This document shows positions 1 to 8,340 of a stretch of DNA of 11,237 nucleotides, one piece after another. The notes under the pieces were generated by a model. The model was not told where the DNA came from. It made no database searches and saw only the letters and a list, made by a program, of their open reading frames with translations. Position 1 is the stretch's first letter. Every line of letters begins with the position of its first letter. Made by a program: the position numbers and the translations under genes. The stretch is from Trachipleistophora hominis (taxonomy: Eukaryota > Microsporidia > Pleistophoridae). The stretch is taken from assembly GCA_000316135.1 (NCBI GenBank), contig JH994100.1:134096-145332 (forward strand), written 5' to 3'.

Positions 1-177
1 TGCTTAGAATAGCTTTTTAGAATGGTTGAGGAGGTTATGGAGGAGAAATAGTGTTTAGATTGGATGTAGGATGTTATATTGAGAAATGTTACTATAAAAT
101 TTTTGATAGGACATGTGACAATATTTAAGATATTTTTAAGCCAGTTCTAACACTTACGATAGATGTAATATAAATTA

Positions 178-320
178 GACATTCTTTAGATATTATTAAT
201 GTAAATTTAATATTCTTTAAGATATTCTCTAACATTATTTAAGACGTTCTTTAATAAAATTTTAAGAAAATTTGATATTCTTTAAGATATTCTCAAGTTA
301 TTTAGACATTCTTAAGATGG
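178..320. repeat. Degenerate ~65-bp direct repeat, AT-rich
   Basis: Two imperfect copies with a period of 65 bp. The core TATTCTTTAAGATATTCTC occurs at 211-229 and again at 276-294, and each is followed by a TTATTTAAGAC / TTATTTAGAC block and another ATTCTTAAGA-like block. A weaker related stretch (GACATTCTTTAGATATT) starts at 178. The segment lies 250-380 bp upstream of the WOPR gene. No coding potential is seen. It may be simple tandem decay; a regulatory role is only a guess. Confidence 0.6.
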
Positions 321-402
321 TTCTATAGGACCTTGTTACTTCATTTAGACTACAGATCATCAGCAATCACACACATTCTCATTATCGGTTAAACACCAAT
401 AG

Positions 403-422
403 GATTGCGCATTCACGCAATC
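403..422. repeat. Perfect 7-bp inverted repeat upstream of the WOPR gene
   Basis: GATTGCG at 403-409 is followed by a 6-nt loop (CATTCA) and its exact complement CGCAATC at 416-422. It sits about 140 bp 5' of the WOPR start codon in a segment that is less AT-rich than its flanks. It could be a dimeric protein-binding site for the adjacent gene. It could also be chance, because short palindromes are common. Confidence 0.4.
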
Positions 423-536
423 TAAAGATCGTATACATTAGAATAACGGTGACAGCTGCTTATCACCAAACAAATCATATTAAGCGCAGCTAACCACTCT
501 CTCACTATGGAAATGATGACATTGCCTTGACAGTTC

Positions 537-545
537 TTTATATAA
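537..545 (+). promoter_or_regulatory. TATA-like element of the WOPR gene
   Basis: TTTATATAA lies about 20 nt 5' of the ATG at 564. Microsporidian transcripts often have very short leaders, so this spacing is possible. A separate ATG at 507 opens a 7-codon frame (507-530) that stops before this element and so would be excluded from a transcript initiated here. AT-richness makes TATA-like strings common; confidence is low. Confidence 0.3.
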
Positions 546-563
546 TCACGTATTTAACACACG

Positions 564-1217
564 ATGATAAACCACGAGAGTTATTTCGGATGCATGCACA
601 AACTGTCGCACTATCTATCATTATTTCAGCTTGCAGTCAACCACGAAGTGCCGACGCTCAAAAGACGATTATCAGATACCGAAAAGAATGCAGTACGTGC
701 GGGCAGCACGTACATCTACTCAGAAAATGAGAGTGGCATTAGAAGATGGACAGACCATCTATCATGGACACCCTCACGTGCAAGTAACGAGTGCGTATTC
801 TACCAAGAGATTGCTAATCATAACCAGCCAATGCTCAAGAAAGTGGTAACTGCCACGATTGATAAATGCAAATGGCATATTGTGAACTATAGCACGGTGA
901 GCGACGAGATAACAGGCACGTGCTGTGCAAAATATCAGGCGGTGTACGACGTGCCAATAACACACAATATCGTTGTGAAAACTAAAGTGCGCTGCAGTAG
1001 GAACACGCTTAGAAAATCGCTTAGCAGGAATTATGTGCGTAATAACGCTAAGAAGATATACAGCTTTGTGGATGAGAGTAATTTGTATGGAAGACGAATG
1101 GATGTAAAGCTGTTGGCTAATCAGAACCATTTATATAGAAGGAAGAGTGAGGAGAGTGTGAATGATGAGAATGAGGAATGTGATACCTTTGATTATAAGC
1201 GGTCGTGTTATGATTGA
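564..1217 (+). CDS. WOPR-domain (Gti1/Pac2/Wor1-like) transcription regulator
   Basis: 217 residues. The protein is almost entirely a WOPR DNA-binding domain, the fungal family of Wor1, Ryp1, Gti1 and Pac2, which are nuclear master regulators of morphological or developmental switching. Visible hallmarks: an N-terminal helix block (residues 6-30, YFGCMHKLSHYLSLFQLA), RRLSDTE (34-40), AVRAGSTYIYSENESGIRRW (43-62) leading into TDHLSW and TPSR (63-72), YQE (80-82), then the second half LKKVVTATID (91-100) with WHIVNYS (104-110). The ATG at 564 is chosen because the family's first conserved block begins only about 5 residues after it. After about residue 145 the sequence is a basic then acidic tail (RRKSEESVNDENEECD) without similarity I recognise. 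At 217 residues it is much shorter than typical ascomycete members, consistent with genome reduction. Domain assignment is by motif recognition; which process it controls is not visible. Confidence 0.85.
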   Translation: MINHESYFGCMHKLSHYLSLFQLAVNHEVPTLKRRLSDTEKNAVRAGSTYIYSENESGIRRWTDHLSWTPSRASNECVFYQEIANHNQPMLKKVVTATIDKCKWHIVNYSTVSDEITGTCCAKYQAVYDVPITHNIVVKTKVRCSRNTLRKSLSRNYVRNNAKKIYSFVDESNLYGRRMDVKLLANQNHLYRRKSEESVNDENEECDTFDYKRSCYD

Positions 1218-1354
1218 AGGTTGTTTGTATTTTGGTGTGGTTTAATTAAAATGGTAATGGAATTAGGGTTTAACCTTTAATGGTGTGGAGATTAAATTTA
1301 TTTATTGTTGTGGTTTATTTTGGATTGTTATATTTTATCACGGGGGGTTGAATT

Positions 1355-1412
1355 GTTTTTTAACTAAAAGTCAGTTTAATTATCTTCTTCATACACGCTA
1401 CCTAATCAAACA
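1355..1412 (-). repeat. Dispersed ~55-bp intergenic element, copy A
   Basis: Read on the minus strand this contains GTTTGATTAGGTA, then GATAATTAAACTGACTTTTA and a GTTAAAAAA end. The same ordered blocks recur near 2520, 3411, 4751, 6271 and 10641. The element lies 138 bp downstream of the WOPR stop codon. Outer flanks differ from those of the other copies (a G6 run follows it on one side), so this is a bounded unit rather than a larger duplication. Confidence 0.7.
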
Positions 1413-1437
1413 CACTCTTCAAGGTTGGGTTGAATTG

Positions 1438-1756
1438 ATATGGTTACCAAAATATTAATGATTGGGATTGTTTATTACTAGTGTGAGTATATTATGCTAT
1501 ATCATATAATATAGTTAACTGGTATAGTAACAAAAATATTAATGGTTGGGATTGTTTATTACCATAACTAATTCTATTACATCATATCGTATAATATAGT
1601 TAACTGGTATAGTAACAAAAATATTGATGGTTGGGATTGTTTATTACCATAATTAATCCTATTATACCATATCGTATAATATAGTTAACTGGTATAGTAA
1701 CAAAAATATTAATGGTTCATAATTGTTTATTACCATAATTAATCCTATTATACCAT
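1438..1756. repeat. Tandem array of an ~85-bp unit, about 3.8 copies
   Basis: The landmark GGTTGGGATTGTTTATTACC recurs with period 84, 85 and 85 bp (GGG at 1464, 1548, 1633; the fourth unit at 1718 has diverged to CATAA). The last part of the unit, GTTAACTGGTATAGTAAC, is almost invariant in three copies. Units contain a near-palindrome; in the third one ATTATAC and GTATAAT flank 6 nt (1661-1680). The first and last units are the most diverged, as expected for unequal exchange. No open frame runs through the array, so it is a non-coding minisatellite. Confidence 0.9.
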
Positions 1757-2519
1757 GCCGTTGAATTATCAATATATTGACATATTCGTTCAAGTAATAA
1801 TATTTTCATTTAACCTTATATAACAACCAGGGCTTGTTTGATACACCGTAGGTTGAAAACAAACCATTGATTAGAATATGATGTAACCGTAAAAATTAAA
1901 AAGAACTCTTTTACGCTGGCATTTACTTGTCAATATGGTTGGTTTAACTATAAATAATGAGACAGGACGTATAACAACACAGTGTTTTGTCTGTTTGGTT
2001 CTTATAAAAGAGTTTTATATATTTATACATGCCTTACAACACTACACTTTGTGTTCTTTGGGACAGATCGTACAATCGGCCTACTTACATAAACTTTTCT
2101 TCTTGATATCACATTGTGTGTATTGTATAGTTAAGCGTTTCTGGTAAGACACATATGTTTATTTGAAGGTAGTTTGATGATGTTACTTACTGATTCGTTT
2201 AAATAAAGAAAAATAGTTATTACAATGTATAAGCAGCAATTATAGATAATTATTCTATAGTAGATATGAATAAGGATCTTCGTTTGATATTAAATGCTAT
2301 TTAGTGTTTAAAATTATTAATGTAAGATTTTTGAATAAAATGGAGCGTATTTCATAATATTTTTACGTTTTATTTCGTTAATACCGAATATTAGTAAAAG
2401 TTGTTTTAGTTTATTTTATTTACTATGCTATATGTTATAAATTTAATTATTTTTTGGAGTAAATTAAGTATAATTTGTAATCCTGCGTAAGTCTACGATT
2501 TATTGAAATTTTCAAATTC
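1757..2519. other. AT-rich intergenic spacer, no gene seen
   Basis: A 70-codon frame at 1935-2147 has no recognisable domain and scattered Cys/Phe composition typical of chance reading of AT-rich DNA. I see no tRNA, clear palindrome or repeat here. Confidence 0.5.
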
Positions 2520-2575
2520 TTTTTTACTTAAAGTCATTTTAATTATCACCTCACAACGTATCATCCAACCAAACT
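2520..2575 (-). repeat. Dispersed ~55-bp intergenic element, copy B
   Basis: On the minus strand: TTTGGTTGGATGATACGTTG, then TGAGGTGATAATTAAAATGA and CTTTAAGTAAAAAA. It shares the GATAATTAAA..GACTTT..GTAAAAAA core with copy A, but its left half (GGTTGGATG) matches copy C instead of the GATTAGGTA version in A, E and F. Confidence 0.7.
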
Positions 2576-2995
2576 AATTCTCAATTTTTTTACAAAAAGT
2601 GCTTGTTTATAAACCTCGTTACTTTTGATTAAATTATTAAGTTTAGTTAGTTACATTTACTTGCTAATCTATAATGTTATACCAGATTATTTTAAAGAGT
2701 TTATCATATCGATGCAATAGCGATATTACACACACCAAAGATATTTTAAACGTGTTTCTGTCAAGTAGTTTTTACTTGAATTAGTTTATTCATCACACAA
2801 TACTTTTCTTTCTTACAATTGCTTTACTTCCCTGTTTATTGCAGATCGTACCTATGTAAAATGAATGAAGCTCTCAATTCCAATATTTCTACAATATAAA
2901 CGGTGTTGTACTAATTTTACATAAAATCATGAAGTATTAACGCTTTCTATTTAGTAGCTGACAATATGGCGATATGTATCGCTTACAGCTGTTGA
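2576..2995. other. AT-rich intergenic spacer
   Basis: No open frame of note. The only structure seen is a perfect 14-bp palindrome-like GCGATA-TG-TATCGC at 2969-2982. Confidence 0.4.
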
Positions 2996-3169
2996 ACTTG
3001 CTTTCAAACCTTAAGGTTGAACACAATAAATTATTGTGCAGAAGGACTGAATCTTACACATTACTATGATGTTCGTGTGCATGCGATCGATTACGACTAT
3101 TTGTACACTTTATACGATATGGTGCATCGCATTCGTATTATGAACGAAGTCGTCGTTTCTATGGTTTAG
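2996..3169 (+). pseudogene. Possible decayed coding fragment
   Basis: A frame without an early ATG stays open for 57 codons between TGA (2993-2995) and TAG (3167-3169). Its last 37 codons (from 3059) read HYYDVRVHAIDYDYLYTLYD followed by MVHRIRIMNEVVVSMV, a composition unlike the Phe/Ile/Asn/Lys-rich chance frames of the surroundings. This part is also less AT-rich, with many CG dinucleotides. No family is recognised. It may be a fossil of a gene whose 5' part is lost, or chance; a second short hydrophobic frame (ATG at 3065) overlaps it. Confidence 0.2.
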
Positions 3170-3410
3170 AAGTTTTTTTGTTTATTACTGTGCCAATTTT
3201 ATTACTATTTGCTCATGTGAGAGCAGTGAGACCGTGTTGTATTAAAAATATGTTGTTATTCTTTGATCATAATTATATTGCATTCTTATAGGTTCTTTTA
3301 ATATATTTTTTGGCAGATTTCAGAGTAAACAATTTAATTAGGGCAATCTCTTTAAAGAATGTAACTCGCATGTCAATGTAGTAAATAGTGCGACTTATAT
3401 GGAATTTTTT

Positions 3411-3465
3411 CTTTTTTAAAAAAGTTAGTTTAATTATTACCTCATACAACAACATCCAACCAAAA
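3411..3465 (-). repeat. Dispersed ~55-bp intergenic element, copy C
   Basis: On the minus strand: TTTGGTTGGATGTTGTTGTA, then TGAGGTAATAATTAAACTAA and CTTTTTTAAAAAAG. It is closest to copy B in its left half and keeps the AATTAAACT..CTTTT..AAAAAA core. Intergenic, 0.5 kb upstream of the secreted-protein gene. Confidence 0.65.
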
Positions 3466-3975
3466 TTGAACTTTGCTGAGTCTTTAATCGATTTCCTAAT
3501 AAAGAAAACAGTTTGTGATAAATAATGAATGTAATTACTGCTTCAGTTCGGCTTATTATATGGAGAATGATCTATGATAATTACAGAATGTAATTATTTC
3601 TTTAAATATACTCACTATCTAGGAAGCAGCTCATACCGTTTCTAGCAGATTTGTAATGTTTTTATTTTGTGAACAAAAATTTGCATAGTAACTCAGTTAG
3701 ACTACAAAATAAATTTAAGCTGTTACACTCACACTACATCTTTTTCTTCTTACATATTTATTTAGAAGCTCTTATACACATTCTACGATGTATGGTGAAG
3801 CTTTGCAGCCTCTGGCGTAAAAATCCTCGTATAACAAAAATTTTGCCTTATTTACACGCACGTGCTCTTTCCTAACACTGATGTTTCCCCTTCTACAGTC
3901 AAACCACGAATCACAATCAAAACAGCGCATACTAACACAAATCGTGTTTCACTCCAAAGTATAAAAAAGAACGAA
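3466..3975. other. Spacer and upstream region of the secreted-protein gene
   Basis: Frames reading through here begin only at GTG codons (3669, 3862) and have no recognisable content. TATAAAA occurs at 3960-3966, about 10 nt before the chosen ATG. TTTCCCCTTCTACAG (3884-3898) resembles a 3' splice site, but no upstream exon was found for it. Confidence 0.4.
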
Positions 3976-4578
3976 ATGATAAAATTAATGAATATTCTGC
4001 ATTTGATTAGTACAACCACGTTATTTACCTTTGTACTCACCTTCTCCAACAAAAAAAAGAACGGAAAAAAAGAGCCAAAAGATGAATTGGTCAAGAAAGA
4101 TGATGTTATACTGCAACCAAGCTTTGGCATCTTCGATAATAAGAACGACAAGACCAACAAGAACCACAAGGATGACAACATCCGAGATACATTCAAGGAT
4201 AGCGATAAGATAGCACCTATATTCACGAAAGATAAGCGGGACGACAAGAAAGAATCTGACGATAAAGATAAAGAAAAGGAAATAAGCAATGAAATAATGA
4301 CACAGAGTAGTTATAAACCACCTATGGTAACAATGCTGCTCAACAAAAACAAGAAAGAGGATGAAAGGAAAGAGCAGCTTGCTGAGTATGACCAGATGAG
4401 ACCCATTATGAATGACGCGCTGAAGAATCTTTATTCGGCCGTGAGCACTATGGATAAACTGGCAAATGTTTTGAGAGACGATATGAAGAAGGGAGAAGAG
4501 AAGAAAATGAAAAGTAGTGCACCCGAGGAGAGGATTGACTATAAAATTATTGAAGTTACCGATAACGACGGAAAATAA
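3976..4578 (+). CDS. Predicted secreted Lys/Asp-rich protein, lineage-specific
   Basis: 200 residues from the ATG at 3976. The frame is open further upstream but only from GTG, and the ATG places a signal peptide exactly at the N terminus: MIK, then a hydrophobic core LMNILHLISTTTLFTFVLTF (residues 4-23). The mature part has no cysteine and is highly charged (KKKNGKKEPKDELVKKDD from 26; KDKRDDKKESDDKDKEKE near 95), so most of it is probably disordered. A more ordered helical stretch, DQMRPIMNDALKNLYSAV then STMDKLANVL, lies around residues 139-166. No family recognised. By analogy with other secreted low-complexity microsporidian proteins it may act at the spore surface or in the host, but that is inference. 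Single exon. Confidence 0.75.
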   Translation: MIKLMNILHLISTTTLFTFVLTFSNKKKNGKKEPKDELVKKDDVILQPSFGIFDNKNDKTNKNHKDDNIRDTFKDSDKIAPIFTKDKRDDKKESDDKDKEKEISNEIMTQSSYKPPMVTMLLNKNKKEDERKEQLAEYDQMRPIMNDALKNLYSAVSTMDKLANVLRDDMKKGEEKKMKSSAPEERIDYKIIEVTDNDGK

Positions 4579-4583
4579 ATAAA
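4574..4583 (+). terminator. Polyadenylation signals overlapping the stop codon
   Basis: Two overlapping AATAAA hexamers (4574-4579 and 4578-4583); the first contains the TAA stop at 4576-4578. Overlap of stop codon and poly(A) signal is in keeping with the very short 3' UTRs of microsporidia. Confidence 0.55.
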
Positions 4584-4750
4584 ATTGTTAATGTTAACGT
4601 AATTTATTTTTATTGATATTAAATCTACATATATGAAAATTATTATATTATGATATAAAGCATTTGAACGATTAATAGTAGTATGTTTAGTTAACTAGTA
4701 ATATTTTTTTAAAAATTCAAGTATATGAGTACAACAATACATTCATTGAT

Positions 4751-4845
4751 GTGTTATAACTGTAATATTGTGAGATGATAATTAAACTGACTTTTGCTAA
4801 AAAATGTGTTATAACCGTATTAAAATGATAATTAAGTTTACAAAA
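4751..4845 (+). repeat. Dispersed element, copy D plus an adjacent partial copy
   Basis: The first unit (4751-4806) has GTTATAACTG, then TTGTGAGATGATAATTAAAC, TGACTTTTGC and TAAAAAA. It is followed directly by a shorter, more diverged unit, GTGTTATAACCGTATTAAAA then TGATAATTAAG (to 4845). This is the only locus with a tandem pair and the first in plus orientation. Confidence 0.65.
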
Positions 4846-6270
4846 CAATATGCGTATAAATAATTTATATGTGCATATCCTATCAATATTTTAAACCATG
4901 AGTTTGCACAACAACACTTTAATTAATAAACTAGTATGGTAGGACTAAGAATTTGTCATTGATAATAACTTAATTTCAATTTAATTGTATATTTGCTTAT
5001 GAATGGTGTGACGTAGCGAGGTGAGTGGTAATTGAAGTAATAAGTAAATTATATTTAATTAAAAAATTAATTCAATTGTATATGCCTTTGGTTAAAATTA
5101 AACACCGTGATTGTCATTGATAGTACGATAACTTTCATCCTATTAAATAGCATATCGATAGGATATGAATCCATGAATATATAGTGAACAGTTTTATTAA
5201 TGAACTTTTTACCTATCGAAGACGAAAATGAATCACAAAATTATGTAAAATATGATAATAATCTAGTTGTTATTGACATAATGGCACAAATTTAGAATTA
5301 ATTTCTCAAATAGTTGACCAAACATACACCCGAGTTAAGTTATAATTTATTTCTTTTCAAAAATGCCTTATTTATCTGTAGTTGAAGGTATAATAATCGT
5401 TTTGAGCACATGTATTATTCTAATAATATTTTTCTTATATCTTAACTTTCACAAACAAATATCATAATTAACCATTTACTAGCGCAGATAGTTATTGTTA
5501 AGAATTACATTTGTTTATAAACATGTTACCATCAACATTAATAAAAGATACCACAAAAGAAAACTGATGTGTTTAGGAAAAAAAAATAATTTCATGTTTT
5601 TATAACAATCGAGGACAACGCATCGTTATGTAATTTTCTGGTTCAGAAACATACTTAATAATCTTTTATTTAAGGTACTTGAAGAAAACTCTGACGCTGG
5701 CTGTGAAGTAATTTTTTGAACTGCTGTTAAAAAATGAAAGTTACGTGAAATTAATTATATTAAACATGAAAACGGAACTAAACAATATAAACTGTTCCTT
5801 AATTTATACAAGTCAACCTTTCGTTTTTTAAACGGCGTAGCTGCTGTATGTTAAATTACTATTCAATCAACAATTATCTTCCTTGTTAGTACGATATTCA
5901 TCAATTAAACTGTTTCAAATTATGATGAAAACCATACATCAGGGTTTTATTATTAAAAATGCTATTGTCTGCGTTTAAAAAGTATATTTTCAATATTTTA
6001 TAACTTCAAATACTTAATAAGCAATGTGATCTATTTTAATGATTGGTATCGAATTAGTAAACCAAGATAAGTTGGACGTATTCATGGTTATAATGTATGT
6101 TAATATAAACAATAAAGACGTAATTAATATATTATGAATTGTTATTCGTGATACATCGTTACCTAATTAGAAATTTTTATCACTATAATATTTGAAATAG
6201 AATAAGTTATGTGGTGATTAGCGATACTTGATCGCAAATAATAGGATGTATGTATCGCAAAAACGACGAA
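4846..6270. other. Long AT-rich spacer
   Basis: About 1.4 kb without a convincing gene apart from the small frame at 5363. Weak internal similarity is visible: TTGTCATTGATA with ATAACTT near 4956 and again near 5112, and AATTGTATAT near 4983 and 5075. A short inverted repeat, CATATC/GATATG, lies at 5151-5167. No RNA gene seen. Confidence 0.45.
5363..5467 (+). CDS. Possible 34-residue single-pass membrane peptide
   Basis: ATG at 5363, TAA at 5465-5467. The peptide begins MPYLSVVEG, has one long hydrophobic segment (IIIVLSTCIILIIFFLYL, residues 10-27) and ends with a short polar tail NFHKQIS. A CCC triplet lies at 5329-5331, about 32 nt upstream, in a TACACCCGAG context that recalls the C-rich boxes of the derlin and Rad17 genes. 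The topology resembles small tail-anchored subunits, but no family is recognised. In DNA this AT-rich, Ile/Leu/Phe strings arise by chance, so this is a candidate only. Confidence 0.2.
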   Translation: MPYLSVVEGIIIVLSTCIILIIFFLYLNFHKQIS

Positions 6271-6334
6271 GAGTGTATTTTATTAGGTAGTGTGGATGAA
6301 GGAGATAATTGAATTGACTTGTAGTTAAAAAAAT
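6271..6334 (+). repeat. Dispersed ~55-bp intergenic element, copy E
   Basis: GAGTGTATTTTATTAGGTAG, TGTGGATGAAGGAGATAATT, GAATTGACTTGTAGTTAAAA AAA in order. It is closest to copy A, with which it also shares the leading GAAGAGTGT (6268-6276 here). About 340 bp upstream of the 360-residue secreted-protein gene. Confidence 0.65.
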
Positions 6335-6615
6335 TGCAAAGACAGTGGAAAAATAAATAAAATATACAAAAAGACGAGTTGAGAGATTTTTGCCGGTTAG
6401 AAAGCGCTACGATTGGCTATAGAAGCAATTTAACCAGAACATTATCTCATTCTATACATAAATACAATAACAACAGATTCGTAATTTTAATATTTTTTAA
6501 TTAGAAAACAACCAGTTAAACGATTTTAATCAACCTTTAAACTTATGAATCGAATAAAAACCATCATTTATATGAACTACAGAGTTAACTACATTTTTAA
6601 TGCGTTTAGAACTAG

Positions 6616-6624
6616 TATATAAAA
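6616..6624 (+). promoter_or_regulatory. TATA-like element of the 360-residue secreted-protein gene
   Basis: TATATAAAA lies 52 nt 5' of the ATG at 6677, a spacing that would give a leader of roughly 20-30 nt. No C-rich box is present in front of this gene, in contrast to the derlin and Rad17 genes. Confidence 0.35.
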
Positions 6625-6676
6625 CAAAATCATACTTTTGTTCTAGAACATAATTGAAGTAATCTATAAATACGAA

Positions 6677-7759
6677 ATGTACATTATCTGTATGTTCATT
6701 TTATTTATAAATGTTTTACAGTGCACGAATATAGTAGAACAACGGATCAGCACTTTAAAAACAAAATTATGTAAGACAGTGAGCAACTTTCATGTTGACG
6801 AGGAACAGATGACGTACGTTAAGAACTGTGCGCAGATTAGAATTGCGCGTGAGCTACTAGTTGGTTATCAAACAGAGTGTTCAGTGCTTAAGCTGAATTT
6901 GTGGAATATAGTCAATGAGTGGAAGAATGGTGTAAGGTTATACGTCACTGAAATGGCGAGTGAAATTAAAAGTTGTGTAACGAAATGGAAGAAGGAATGC
7001 ATCGATAGTGTTATAAGAATTGTGGAGAGTTCAGAACAGGATAAAAGTATTGAAGATGTGAAAGTTACCATCAAAAATGAGGAAATAGGAGATGAGAAAG
7101 ATGTAAACTATATTATACAAGAATACGATGTAGAAAATAAAGAAACAAGGAGAAAACAAGGAGATATAAATGAAAATAGTACAATACAACCTGATACAAG
7201 CATGTATATACATCGTAATGATAAACGTTACTTTAAATCGTGGAACACGGGAATAGATCGTAGGAGTAGAGATAGAGATGTAATTAATATGATGGTTGCA
7301 ATCAACAGACTCTTCATTTCAGACAAAGACATAGATATAGCTGTTAATACGTATTTAGAGAGGGTGTATAAAAATGTTTATGATCCAACAGTTAAACTAT
7401 TCAATAGTAGTGGTTTATTACACAGCAGAATAATTAATAGCGTATCGGAGTACATTATAAAATATTTTTTGACTGTGAATGACAAGAGAACATTTATAGA
7501 CAAGGATATAACACGCCTCTACGATTGTATTAATGATAAATTAAAAGAATACAAACAAAACTATAAGAAGAAAATGGATATAACAAATGTAAAGGTAACA
7601 AATTTTATCAAACTATCATTATTAGAATTATATAAACGATATAACATAGAAATAAATGATTATCTGGAGAGATTGAATACATTATTAGAAGAATTATTTT
7701 TAAGGCATAAGAGACAGCACATTAAGAAATATGAGGAAGTAAAACTTGTGTTTCATTAA
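6677..7759 (+). CDS. Predicted secreted, largely helical protein, lineage-specific
   Basis: 360 residues from the first ATG of the frame. Residues 1-16 (MYIICMFILFINVLQC) form a short signal peptide. Three parts follow: an N-terminal helical region (17-118) carrying five cysteines (32, 51, 68, 100, 108) that could form disulfides; a charged linker (about 119-190) rich in Asp/Glu/Asn/Lys; and a C-terminal helical region (195-360) with regularly spaced Leu/Ile/Tyr (LYDCINDKLKEYKQNYKKKM, residues 281-300; YLERLNTLLEELFLRHKR, 329-346) and one cysteine (284). No transmembrane segment after the signal, no retention motif (ends VFH). No family recognised. Export to the wall, polar tube or host is inferred only from the signal peptide. 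Single exon; long spacers on both sides. Confidence 0.8.
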   Translation: MYIICMFILFINVLQCTNIVEQRISTLKTKLCKTVSNFHVDEEQMTYVKNCAQIRIARELLVGYQTECSVLKLNLWNIVNEWKNGVRLYVTEMASEIKSCVTKWKKECIDSVIRIVESSEQDKSIEDVKVTIKNEEIGDEKDVNYIIQEYDVENKETRRKQGDINENSTIQPDTSMYIHRNDKRYFKSWNTGIDRRSRDRDVINMMVAINRLFISDKDIDIAVNTYLERVYKNVYDPTVKLFNSSGLLHSRIINSVSEYIIKYFLTVNDKRTFIDKDITRLYDCINDKLKEYKQNYKKKMDITNVKVTNFIKLSLLELYKRYNIEINDYLERLNTLLEELFLRHKRQHIKKYEEVKLVFH

Positions 7760-8330
7760 TATTAGTACAAAGGAATGGTTTAAATACGTTACATGCATGT
7801 GCTAAAGAATGTTATGGTTTATTTTGTAATTATGGTTAAGTGTGCTAGGGTAACTAATCATATTTGGCACGTGCAAATTGCTAAAAATAGCATATTAACA
7901 CCAACCTTAAAATTTATTGCCAATAAATAGAACGATAGTTCTACCTAATGCGTAGAAATACCTATAGCATAAATTTAGCACTAATAATTGCTCAGGTTAT
8001 TATTTTTTGGTTTCTGATTTCTACAAAACGTCTTTCTGTAACAACGTTGTTATTGAACGCATACTAAAACAAGCCCACATCCAATAACGCGTAGAAATTA
8101 AGACAGGTTGTTTGGAAAGTGTAAATATTGTTTTGACACGGCTCTTTACATGCCATTACATAGTTATAGCTTGCATTCTTAGATGATGCGCAGTTATCAG
8201 TTAAAATACTTTCAAAAGCAACAGTATGATAAAACCATAAACACTTCGTATAACAGCATTACTGTTTTCGAAACCTTTTGCCATAAAATTTTTGTTTGCC
8301 TGCCATCGACTGCATTTTAATATTTCAATT
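7760..8330. other. Intergenic spacer upstream of derlin
   Basis: No gene, tRNA or copy of the dispersed element seen. A GCACGTGC palindrome occurs near 7867. Confidence 0.45.
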
Positions 8331-8340
8331 TTTCACCCTT
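8331..8340 (+). promoter_or_regulatory. C-rich ACCCTT start-proximal box of derlin
   Basis: TTTTTCACCCTT runs directly into the ATG at 8341 (ACCCTT at 8335-8340). C-rich (CCC/GGG) motifs just upstream of the start codon are a described promoter feature in several microsporidia. The same ACCCTT after a T-run occurs upstream of the Rad17 gene. It also supports the ATG at 8341 as the start. Confidence 0.5.

Noticed and set aside
507..530. Seven-codon upstream open frame before the WOPR gene
   Set aside because: It ends before the TATA-like string at 537, so it is probably outside the transcript; nothing else supports it.
774..1130. 118-codon minus-strand frame opposite the WOPR gene
   Set aside because: It is the antisense shadow of the WOPR coding sequence; the plus frame carries clear domain motifs.
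1438..1756. CRISPR-like array
   Set aside because: The units are contiguous 85-bp tandem repeats without unique spacers, in a eukaryotic context.
1935..2147. 70-codon plus frame in the spacer
   Set aside because: No recognisable domain, signal or codon pattern; expected by chance in this much AT-rich sequence.
3884..3898. TTTCCCCTTCTACAG as a 3' splice site
   Set aside because: No upstream exon with a matching 5' site and compatible frame was found.
3862..3975. Upstream extension of the secreted protein from GTG
   Set aside because: No ATG in this part, and it would bury the signal peptide 40 residues inside the protein.
3852..4289. 145-codon Ser/Leu/Phe-rich minus frame
   Set aside because: It is the complement of the Lys/Asp-rich codons of the secreted protein; such codons read antisense give Ser/Phe/Leu strings.
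8296..8340. Upstream extension of derlin from a TTG codon
   Set aside because: Eukaryotic initiation at TTG is unlikely; the ATG at 8341 directly follows the ACCCTT box and gives the usual derlin N terminus.
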